From: a bacterium
GTDB lineage: Bacteria; Elusimicrobiota; Elusimicrobia; UBA1565; UBA9628
Direction of reading: 5' to 3'
Length of the DNA: 33,845 nt
NCBI GenBank assembly: GCA_021799485.1
Contig: JAJZAK010000026.1
Location: forward strand, 1-33,845
The notes below the pieces were generated by a model. The model saw nothing but the letters and a program-made list of their open reading frames with translations. It was not told where the DNA came from and ran no database searches. A program made the translations under genes and the position numbers. Positions 16,145 through 23,073 of the stretch are shown here, piece after piece (the stretch's first letter is position 1; every line of letters begins with the position of its first letter).

Positions 16145-17321
16145 ACTGCTGGGTTCCCGCGTCCGCATCGTCGCATGGATTCTTGTCCTGACTGGAGTCG
16201 CGGCATTCCTGACGGCCCTTAAGCAGGATCCCGCCCGCGCGTGGGGCGTCCTTCTCTTCTCGAATTTCTACGCGATCTCCCTGTCGCTGGCAGGAGGGGT
16301 TTTTATCGCGAGCCAGTATACCTCCTCGGGCACTTGGTCGACCGTTTTTAGACGGGTTCCCGAGGCGATGCTGGCCTACGTCAACCAAGGCTGGGGACCC
16401 GCGCTTTTTTTCGCGACGCTCTTTTTCGGGGCCAGCGCGATCTATCCCTGGACGCACGCGGGATGGACTGGGGGCGTCCCCTACCTTCAAGGGAAGGCGG
16501 CTTATTTGAGTTTGCGGCCCATGCTTCTTCGCGCCGCGATTTATTTTGCGATCTGGATCGTCTTGGGACGGATGCTCGTGCGCAATTCGCGCCGCGAGGA
16601 TGCCGCCGGGGGATCGCAAGAGTATTATAAAAAGAACGTCGTCGTCTCCTCCGTCTTCTTGTTGCTTTTCGCCTTCAGCTACAGCCTGGCCTCCGTCGAC
16701 TGGACCATGTCCCTCTCGCCCCACTGGACGAGCACGATGTATCCTTGGTATGCCTGGGCGAGCCTGTTTTGCTCCGGTCTGGGCCTCATCGCGCTTTTAT
16801 CCATTCTGCTTCGACGCCGCGGCGCGATCCCGAATTTCAACCGCTGGCATCTCTTTGACCTCGCAAAGCTCGTGTTCGCTTTCTGCGGTTTCTGGGCCTA
16901 CGTGTGGTTCGACCAGTATATGCTCATCTGGTACGGCAATATCCCCGAAGAAGCCGTTTACTACACCCTGCGCGGCGCCGGCTCCTGGGGAGGCTTCACG
17001 GTTCTCTTCTGGGGCAACTTTGTCGTGAATTTCATAATCCCGTTCCTGGCGATCATCTCGGCCCGCCAAAAGAAACGCGAGTATGTGATGATCGGCGTCG
17101 CTTTGTTGCTCCTCGCGGGGCATTGGCTGGATTTCTACCTTATGGTCATGCCGGCCGTGATGAAGGGCAAGGCGCTCCTGGGTTGGCCGGAGATAGCCAT
17201 ATCACTCGGCGTCGGTTCCCTCTTTCTCCTGTCCTTCAATGGAGCTTTCAAGGACGCTCCGCCTGTCCCCCAGGGAGACCCCTACCTCCAAGACAGCCTT
17301 CAGCACTGCCCGTCGTACTGA
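16131..17321 (+). CDS. actF: Alternative complex III subunit ActF, polytopic membrane protein
   Basis: This 396-residue protein has about ten membrane helices and resembles a shortened NrfD/ActC-like subunit, as expected for the sixth gene of act operons. It starts with GTG at 16131. AAGGAG (16115-16120) lies ten bases upstream, and the coding sequence overlaps actE by 14 bases. Helix-rich segments include FRRVPEAMLAYVNQGWGPA near the middle and a C-terminal helix ending LSFNGAF. It is the last gene of the operon. No cytochrome oxidase gene follows, unlike many act operons. Confidence 0.9.
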   Translation: MKAGELLGSRVRIVAWILVLTGVAAFLTALKQDPARAWGVLLFSNFYAISLSLAGGVFIASQYTSSGTWSTVFRRVPEAMLAYVNQGWGPALFFATLFFGASAIYPWTHAGWTGGVPYLQGKAAYLSLRPMLLRAAIYFAIWIVLGRMLVRNSRREDAAGGSQEYYKKNVVVSSVFLLLFAFSYSLASVDWTMSLSPHWTSTMYPWYAWASLFCSGLGLIALLSILLRRRGAIPNFNRWHLFDLAKLVFAFCGFWAYVWFDQYMLIWYGNIPEEAVYYTLRGAGSWGGFTVLFWGNFVVNFIIPFLAIISARQKKREYVMIGVALLLLAGHWLDFYLMVMPAVMKGKALLGWPEIAISLGVGSLFLLSFNGAFKDAPPVPQGDPYLQDSLQHCPSY

Positions 17322-17336
17322 CGTTTCCGGAGTTCT

Positions 17337-17528
17337 TTATGAGGCGCGCGGGGCGGAGCCGGAGCTTTCCAGGATTCCCATCGGAGCCATATCCCGGAAT
17401 CGGCGGTTGGCGAGAGGAACGATAAAAGTGTCGACGAGGGCGAATCGCCCATCGAGACAGGCATGGCTCGTCATATCGGTGAAAACCATCCATGCGGAAT
17501 GCGGCGTCAGCGGCAGAGAGGCGTTATA
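17337..17528 (-). pseudogene. C-terminal remnant resembling Kdo hydroxylase (Fe(II)/2-oxoglutarate oxygenase)
   Basis: Immediately after the TGA of the GT9 gene the same frame stays open for 63 codons to a TAA at 17337-17339. The encoded stretch begins YNASLPLTPHSAWMVFTD and continues SHACLDGRFALVDTFIVPL. This resembles, from memory, the C-terminal end of Kdo hydroxylase (KdoO) proteins, which act on lipid A-Kdo. There is no start codon before an internal ATG, and the catalytic N-terminal part is absent. I read it as a decayed or truncated lipopolysaccharide-modification gene, or the debris of a deletion that joined it to the GT9 gene. No alignment was run. Confidence 0.45.
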
Positions 17529-18617
17529 TCACGAGTAGCCTGGGTATTCGAGAAGATCCCGGCAGGCCTTCAGAACGTCCTCCACGGCGATCGCATCGAC
17601 GTTGCCGACGCCGCCAGTGCCCGGCTTATAGAGGATTCTCGATTGGGGATGATGCCAGGGGGCGTAAATCCTCGGATCCATCGGGCCGAAAAGAGCGGCG
17701 CTGGGCGTGCCCACGGCGGTCGCGAGATGGAGGGGGCCGCTGTCCGCGCCGACGAAGATTTTCGCGCGGCGCAGAAGCTCGGCCAAGTCCAGGAGACTGG
17801 TCCTAAAGCTTAAGACGGCCGTTTTGCCGGCGTCGACCGCGACGCGCGACGCAAGCGCTTCTTCGCCCGGCCCCCAGATGATGACCGCGGGAAGTTTGAG
17901 TTCGGAGCCGAGCTTCTCGGCCACGCGGCTGAAGCGCTCGGGAGGCCAGCGTTTGCGCTTTCCAAAATGGCTTGTGCTTGGGTGGATCACGGCATAGGGG
18001 CCCAGCCCTTGGGAGCGGAGAAAATCCTCGACGCGCGAGCGGCTATCGGGGGAGTCCGGAAGGCGAAAGCGGGCTTTCGATGGGTCGGCCCCGAGATAGG
18101 CGGCGGCCGCGAGGAATTTGTCGACGAGATGCGTGGGTTGGGGCAACACGGGGATGCGTCGATGGGAGATGAGATGGCTTCCTTCGCGGCAATTTTCTCC
18201 GCTAAAGCCCACCCGGAGCTTCGCGCCGGATAAAAGACTTAATGCCGCGCCCTTGATGTTCCCTTGGAGTTCGAGGACGACGTCGTAGCTTTCCTCGCGC
18301 ATTTCGCGGACGAATGCCCGGATTTCCCGGAGAGACTCCGGCCACTCCGCGGGGCGAGAAAGGCTCCGTTGCCAGCGCTTTCGGGGATAGAGATGAACGC
18401 GGTCGACGGCCGGATGGCCGGCGATCAGTTCGTGGGCGCGATCCTCGACAAGAAAACCGATGCGCGCCTCTGGGAAACTCGCGCGCAGCGCGTCAAGCGC
18501 GGGCAAGACGCAGATCACGTCTCCCAAGGCGCTTAAGCGCGCGATCAGGAGGCGCCGGAAGGGAATGGGCAAGTCCGAATTCAACCTTCGGCTCGGCGCG
18601 CCAAAGCCAAGACCCAT
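17529..18617 (-). CDS. Glycosyltransferase family 9, lipopolysaccharide heptosyltransferase-like
   Basis: This 362-residue protein has the GT9 pattern: an N-terminal LLIARLSALGDVICVLPAL, LELQGNIKG in the first half, YAVIHPSTS with KRWPPERF in the second, and FVGADSGPLHLATAVGTP in the C-terminal nucleotide-sugar-binding region. It fits ADP-heptose:LPS heptosyltransferases (WaaC/WaaF), though the sugar cannot be read from sequence. It acts at the cytoplasmic face of the inner membrane. The ATG at 18617 overlaps the upstream gene by 37 bases. A TTG at 18584 overlapping that gene's stop (TTGA) is an attractive alternative that still keeps the conserved N-terminus. Confidence 0.88.
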   Translation of the reverse strand: MGLGFGAPSRRLNSDLPIPFRRLLIARLSALGDVICVLPALDALRASFPEARIGFLVEDRAHELIAGHPAVDRVHLYPRKRWQRSLSRPAEWPESLREIRAFVREMREESYDVVLELQGNIKGAALSLLSGAKLRVGFSGENCREGSHLISHRRIPVLPQPTHLVDKFLAAAAYLGADPSKARFRLPDSPDSRSRVEDFLRSQGLGPYAVIHPSTSHFGKRKRWPPERFSRVAEKLGSELKLPAVIIWGPGEEALASRVAVDAGKTAVLSFRTSLLDLAELLRRAKIFVGADSGPLHLATAVGTPSAALFGPMDPRIYAPWHHPQSRILYKPGTGGVGNVDAIAVEDVLKACRDLLEYPGYS

Positions 18618-19528
18618 CGGCGCAGCGCGGGAGCCGCATTCAACGGCCGGGGATCGAAGGCGTACCTGAGCCCCTTAAGCGCCGAGCGTACGCGCCGATC
18701 CATGCCGTCGTCACAGACGGAATCCAGAAGGACGACGGCTCGTCCCCTTGAGGAGGCCCGGGCGACGATCGAGCGCAGGGAGGCGGACGCCTGAGATCGC
18801 GCGGAGGGCGCGGCGTCGAAACGGAGGCTGGCGGCGGAGGCGCCGGCGAATCCCAGCCGGGATTGAAGGGATTGAGCGAGACGGTTCAACTCGGCGAGGG
18901 ACGCGGCGTCGAGAGCGTCGATTCCGGAGCCCCGCCCGACGACGACGAGGGTTTCGGCGGCGGGGTCGCGGGAAAGTCGGAGGGCCCGATGCTCCAGGAT
19001 GGCGGAGGGAACCGGAGTGCCGTCCACGGGGGAGCCCCACGATAAAGGGATCGGGGAGTTCGCCTGCGCGAGAAAAAGGGTTGTCCGGTATCGCGGCTCC
19101 TGCTTGAGCGCGTTGATCATGTCCGCCGAGAGGGTCGGGCCAAGTCCAAGGACGAAGCGCGTCTGCATGACGAGTTCGTTTTGCGACGCGGCGAACAGGG
19201 GGACGGCCAGGATGCGGCGCACGTTCCGGGCAACGAGGCGGTTGATCGCCCCTTGAATGGCGTCTGGATTGGCGAGGCCGGACGCGAGGTCCGCGGGCGC
19301 GACGCGGATCGTCTCGTTCTTGAGCGTTACGAGCGCCCGGTCATCCCCGGATGATCCGCCGCGCGCCAGCAGGAGGAGGCCCACGGAGGAAGCCTTGATG
19401 GCGACCGGCGGCGCTGTCGAGGATTTCCTGACGAGGATCGGGGGAATCGGAACGCAGGCCGAGAAAACGAGCGCGGCCGCGAGACCGATCGTTTTACGAG
19501 AGAACGGCGGCGCGGCGGGGCGCTTCAT
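18581..19528 (-). CDS. CbiX/SirB-like class II chelatase-fold lipoprotein, catalytic histidines absent
   Basis: This 315-residue protein starts with a signal peptide and a probable lipobox ending at C25 (LVFSAC). Two repeats resemble sirohydrochlorin chelatase (CbiX) domains. The first has VGLLLLARGGSS (about 49-60) and RRILAVPLFAASQNE (104-118). The second has LVVVGRGSG (194-202) and a segment ending ALKGLRYAF. Related CbiX proteins have HG at the first strand and a His after the PLF strand. Here those positions read RGG, Q116 and R199, so metal insertion is doubtful. Its ATG overlaps the hemA stop (ATGA). A binding role for a tetrapyrrole or metal outside the cytoplasm is inference from the neighbours. 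Confidence 0.65.
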   Translation of the reverse strand: MKRPAAPPFSRKTIGLAAALVFSACVPIPPILVRKSSTAPPVAIKASSVGLLLLARGGSSGDDRALVTLKNETIRVAPADLASGLANPDAIQGAINRLVARNVRRILAVPLFAASQNELVMQTRFVLGLGPTLSADMINALKQEPRYRTTLFLAQANSPIPLSWGSPVDGTPVPSAILEHRALRLSRDPAAETLVVVGRGSGIDALDAASLAELNRLAQSLQSRLGFAGASAASLRFDAAPSARSQASASLRSIVARASSRGRAVVLLDSVCDDGMDRRVRSALKGLRYAFDPRPLNAAPALRRWVLALARRAEG

Positions 19529-20580
19529 GAGATTTCGCCATGCTCGGAATGGGTCAGGCTGATTTCGCGTCCTTCCATCACGGAGTCCAGCCAACGCGAG
19601 AATTCGGAGGCCTTCTCGTGAACGATCCTTGAGGCGCGTTGGAGCTCGCCCTCGCGGTTCTTCAGGCTCTCGGCGACGATCGTTTCCAGGTCCTCCATGC
19701 GATAGAGATAGACGTGGTCCAGTCCGTGGACGCCTTCATCCACATTGCGGGGCATCGCGATGTCGATGAGGAAAAGGGAGCGCCCCATGCGGCTCTTCAT
19801 CGCCCGTCCCACGGTCTCCGAGTCGACGATGGGAGTCGGCGAAGACGTCGAGGCGATCACGATGTCCGCGATGGCGAGGGCTTTCGGGAACTCCTCCCAG
19901 GGAACGGCCTTGCCGGCGCATTCGGACGCGAGTTCGCGCCCCCGCTCCCCATTGCGGTTGGCGACGGCGATTTCCTTGGCGGAGCGCGAGCGCAGCGTCC
20001 GGGCGAGAGTTTGGGCCATGGAGCCGGCGCCCAGGATAAGGACGGCGCAATCCGACAGATTCCCGAAGATGCGCGACGCAAGATCCACGGCGACGGAGGC
20101 CACCGATGTCGGGCCGACGGAGATGGCGGTCTCGGTCCTGACGCGCTTGCCGACGAAAATGGATCTCTGGAAAAGGACGTTGGAGACCTTGCCCGTCATG
20201 CCGGCCTCCTTCGCCAGCGCGTAGGAATCCTTGACCTGCCCCAGGATGTCGGTTTCGCCGACGACCAGGGAGTCGAGACCGGAGGCGACCTCGAAGAGAT
20301 GGCGTACCGCGTCGCCGTTTTCCATCCGGTATGCCGCGGAGCCTATGGGGGAGCCCGCCTCGCGCTCAAGGAAGCCCGCGAGATCCTCGGCCCCGCGTCC
20401 CGAGTTTTTAGGCGCCAAGGCGTAGAGCTCGAAGCGGTTGCACGTGGCGATGAGAACGCCCTCGGAGAATCCCTCCGATCTGAGGCGGTGAAGGGTTTTC
20501 CCGGGATCGAGGACTGCCAGGCGCTCGCGCAGGGGAAGGGGGGCGGTTTTGTGATTGAGCCCGGCGAGCAGTAGGTTCAT
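19525..20580 (-). CDS. hemA: Glutamyl-tRNA reductase
   Basis: This 351-residue protein begins NLLLAGLNHKTAPLPLRE and has the catalytic cysteine C47 in ATCNRFELY. It then shows the specificity helix region GETDILGQVKDSY, a Rossmann NADPH motif (LILGAGSMAQTLARTL), and a C-terminal dimerisation helix. HemA reduces glutamyl-tRNA to glutamate-1-semialdehyde, the committed step of C5 tetrapyrrole synthesis. The frame is open far upstream, but the conserved N-terminus and AAGGAAGG five bases before the ATG fix the start. It lies 23 bases after ccsA in a heme and cytochrome maturation operon. Confidence 0.96.
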   Translation of the reverse strand: MNLLLAGLNHKTAPLPLRERLAVLDPGKTLHRLRSEGFSEGVLIATCNRFELYALAPKNSGRGAEDLAGFLEREAGSPIGSAAYRMENGDAVRHLFEVASGLDSLVVGETDILGQVKDSYALAKEAGMTGKVSNVLFQRSIFVGKRVRTETAISVGPTSVASVAVDLASRIFGNLSDCAVLILGAGSMAQTLARTLRSRSAKEIAVANRNGERGRELASECAGKAVPWEEFPKALAIADIVIASTSSPTPIVDSETVGRAMKSRMGRSLFLIDIAMPRNVDEGVHGLDHVYLYRMEDLETIVAESLKNREGELQRASRIVHEKASEFSRWLDSVMEGREISLTHSEHGEIS

Positions 20581-20603
20581 CGCCGCCTTCCTTAATCCGC
20601 CGC

Positions 20604-21452
20604 TTAGGCCCCCCCGGAGAGGTAGGCATGGAGCCCGCTCAGGAAATTGACGCCCAGGAATGTGAAGACCACCGAGGCGAATCCCACCATGGAGACATAG
20701 ATGGCTTTCTTGCCGCGAAGCCGCCCGACGTAGCGCATGTGCAGGTAGCCCGCGTAGATGAGCGCGGTGATGAGCGCCCAGGTCTCCTTGGGGTCCCACC
20801 CCCAGAATCGTCCCCAAGCATTGTAGGCCCAGACGCCGCCCATGATGATTCCCACGGTGAGGACGGGCCACGCCGCGGCGATGATATGGTAGTTGAGGTC
20901 GTCGAGCTCCTCGATGGACGGGAGGCGGTAGCAGAGTTCCGATGGCTTGCGCGATTTGATCTGGTGCTCTTGGACGAGGAGAGCCAATCCCACGCCGAAG
21001 GCGTTGCCAAAAGCCGCATAGGAGGTCATGAGAACCATCGGATGGATATTGATCCAATAGCTCTGCAGCGCCGGCACCAGCCCGGATGTTTTGGGATCGG
21101 CCCAGATGAGAGCCGATCCTAGGCCGATGACAGGCCACGGCAGCACGAATGCTCCCAAGATCCCCAGACGGTGGCGGCCCTCGACGAAGTAGAAGACGGC
21201 CGCGACGGCGAGCGACAGGTAGGCGAGCGCTCCGAAAAAGCTGTTGATCGGCAGGAAATAGCGGTTCTCCGGGATAAGCCAGAAGGAGTGCAGCCGGAAA
21301 CCGAAGCTCGCCGACTGGAGGAGGACTCCGACTCCCATGAGACGCAGCATCCAGAGGCTCCAGGCGTCATTTTTATAGAAAAGATAAAGGAAGGCAAGCG
21401 CCATAGCGGCGGCGTAGAACGCGAAGGCGGCTTTAGCGAGTATCAGTTCCAT
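20604..21452 (-). CDS. ccsA: Cytochrome c biogenesis protein CcsA/ResC (System II heme handling)
   Basis: This 282-residue protein has about eight membrane helices. It carries the tryptophan-rich heme motif WGRFWGWDPKETWAL (213-227) and conserved histidines such as H137 in the NIHPMVLMTSYAAF segment. With ResB it exports heme and attaches it to CxxCH motifs in the periplasm. AGGAGGT lies ten bases before the ATG, inside the end of resB, so the two are translationally linked. The seven CxxCH motifs encoded upstream are obvious substrates. Confidence 0.95.
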   Translation of the reverse strand: MELILAKAAFAFYAAAMALAFLYLFYKNDAWSLWMLRLMGVGVLLQSASFGFRLHSFWLIPENRYFLPINSFFGALAYLSLAVAAVFYFVEGRHRLGILGAFVLPWPVIGLGSALIWADPKTSGLVPALQSYWINIHPMVLMTSYAAFGNAFGVGLALLVQEHQIKSRKPSELCYRLPSIEELDDLNYHIIAAAWPVLTVGIIMGGVWAYNAWGRFWGWDPKETWALITALIYAGYLHMRYVGRLRGKKAIYVSMVGFASVVFTFLGVNFLSGLHAYLSGGA

Positions 21453-21455
21453 GGC

Positions 21456-22922
21456 TTAAAAGACCTCCTGAATGTTATTTCGAGTCTCTTGAATCTCGGC
21501 GTGGCCCGAGAGCTCGGCCTCGAAGGTTTTGATGATGGAGCCGAATTCGGCGGCGTAGGACTTGGGGCCTCGAGAACTGAAGCCGCCGATGCTGAGGCGG
21601 ATCGGGGAGGCCCCCATCTCCTCTTTGGAGCCTTTGCGGCGGGGCTCCACCAAGACCCAGAGGCGGCGGCGATGGAGATAGAATAGAAACACGGTCCCGA
21701 AAAGCCACAAGATGCCTCCGGCCGCGACGACCTTGTAGCCGGGGTCGTACGCGGTTTGAATGCCCGAGAAGAGGATGGGCTCGACGCCGGCGAGATGGAA
21801 GGGAGGAGGCGGGGCGTGGCTTAAGCGGCCGTCTTCGTCTTCCACGAGGCAGACCTTGGGAAAGTTCATGAAGAGCCACAAGGAACGAGTCTTGTTCTTG
21901 CCAAGGTAGAAGGTGAATCGGACCGCGGGGTTCTTTGGTTCGAGGGAGGCGGTATCCGGCCGCCCGTCGGGGGTGATGGTGAAATCGGGAAGCATCATGT
22001 CGGCCTCGACGCGGAAAGGCAGCCCCGGGAGCGCCTCCGCGCGCCTTTGCGCGAGCTCCAAGGCCTTGCCCCCGATTTCGAGAAGCACCTTGCGGAACAT
22101 TCCGCCGGCTCCCCAGGAGGCCTGATAAAAGCGCACGCCTCGATAATCGAGAGGATCGTTGACGTGGATGGTCTTGGCGGCAAGGAGCTTCTCTCCGTCG
22201 GTCAGGCGCACGTCGGATTCATAAGAACTGGGGTTCATGGTCCCGGGGTAGTAGCGCACGCGGAAATGATCCACGTGGACGGACCATTGAGGGATGTTCT
22301 GGACGGCCCGGGAGCTTCCCTCTAGGACCGGGATCATCTCCGTGAAGCCCCAGACTCCCTTGATGAGGGCGCCAAGCAAGATGACGACGAGCGCGATATG
22401 CGTGGTATAGGAACCCCAACGCTGCAGGCGATGGCGGGTCGCGAGAAAGGCCGAGCCCTGGGGGAGGGAGAACTCCTCGCGCAGATGGTAGCCCTTGGCC
22501 CGGAGTATCTCGCGGGCCTTCACGACGGCCTCGCGGTAAGGCGTTTCCGCGACGAGAACGGCCTTAAGGGGCTTAAGCCTCAGCGCCTCCGCCTTCATCG
22601 AGAGATGTTTTTCGGCCTCGACCTCGTTGGTCTCCTCGGGGGGGAGCGATACGACATCCGGGTCCGGAGGCCGGTTCCAGAGCTTGCAGAGAATGATGTC
22701 GAACGCCATCAAGGCCAAGAGGCCCATGAACCAGGGCGAATGATAGAGGTCGAAGAAGCCGAGGAAATGATAGACGCGGGAGAGGGCCGCATGATGGAGT
22801 TGGAAGGTCTCGACGTTGGCGGGAGACTCGGGGGTCTGGGGGACGAGGGTCCCCACCGCCGCCGCGATGGCGATGGCTAGCCCGACGTAGATATTGAAGC
22901 GGATCGATCTGAAAAGGGCCAT
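21456..22922 (-). CDS. resB: Cytochrome c biogenesis protein ResB (Ccs1)
   Basis: This 488-residue protein has the ResB layout. Two N-terminal membrane helices (about 8-26 and 64-82) flank a periplasmic loop containing PQTPESPANVETF. A third helix (about 174-195) comes next, then a large periplasmic domain with DPLDYRGVRFYQASWG, and a final helix near 405-425. ResB is the partner of CcsA in System II. It is the first gene of the operon that continues into ccsA, hemA, the chelatase-like lipoprotein and GT9. A TAAAAT box (22935-22940, minus strand) ends 12 bases before the ATG, without a Shine-Dalgarno sequence. Confidence 0.93.
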   Translation of the reverse strand: MALFRSIRFNIYVGLAIAIAAAVGTLVPQTPESPANVETFQLHHAALSRVYHFLGFFDLYHSPWFMGLLALMAFDIILCKLWNRPPDPDVVSLPPEETNEVEAEKHLSMKAEALRLKPLKAVLVAETPYREAVVKAREILRAKGYHLREEFSLPQGSAFLATRHRLQRWGSYTTHIALVVILLGALIKGVWGFTEMIPVLEGSSRAVQNIPQWSVHVDHFRVRYYPGTMNPSSYESDVRLTDGEKLLAAKTIHVNDPLDYRGVRFYQASWGAGGMFRKVLLEIGGKALELAQRRAEALPGLPFRVEADMMLPDFTITPDGRPDTASLEPKNPAVRFTFYLGKNKTRSLWLFMNFPKVCLVEDEDGRLSHAPPPPFHLAGVEPILFSGIQTAYDPGYKVVAAGGILWLFGTVFLFYLHRRRLWVLVEPRRKGSKEEMGASPIRLSIGGFSSRGPKSYAAEFGSIIKTFEAELSGHAEIQETRNNIQEVF

Positions 22923-22987
22923 CTTGTTGCGGTAATTTTAGCACTTCGGAAAGGCTGGTACTGAGGCGGGCGGTTCTTGATACGGAC

Positions 22988-23059
22988 ATGGCGAAAGCTC
23001 TATTCATGCTCTTGACGGCGCTTGCCCTTTGGGCGGGGTGCTACCCGTTGCGGTTTTAG
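22988..23059 (+). CDS. Possible 23-residue lipoprotein-like peptide
   Basis: ATG at 22988 opens a frame that ends TAG at 23057-23059. The peptide has a lysine, a run of hydrophobic residues (ALFMLLTALALW), and then AGC, so C18 fits a lipobox, followed by only YPLRF. The frame is tiny and there is no Shine-Dalgarno sequence, so it may be chance. Its stop codon abuts the -10 box of the next gene. Confidence 0.2.
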   Translation: MAKALFMLLTALALWAGCYPLRF

Positions 23060-23065
23060 TAAAAT
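23060..23065 (+). promoter_or_regulatory. -10 box TAAAAT eight bases before the rmuC-htrA ATG
   Basis: TAAAAT matches the -10 consensus at 5 of 6 positions and ends eight bases before the ATG at 23074. It implies transcription starting at or very near the start codon. No clear -35 hexamer is visible at 16 to 18 bases. It supports 23074 rather than the TTG at 23029 as start. Confidence 0.4.
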
Positions 23066-23073
23066 ACGCGCCG

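Noticed and set aside
20581..21138. Upstream extension of hemA by about 186 codons
   Set aside because: It is out of frame with and inside ccsA; the HemA N-terminus and Shine-Dalgarno site are at 20580.
22930..22946. TTTTAGCACTTC as a CIRCE-like half-site
   Set aside because: Only one arm resembles CIRCE and no second arm follows at nine bases.
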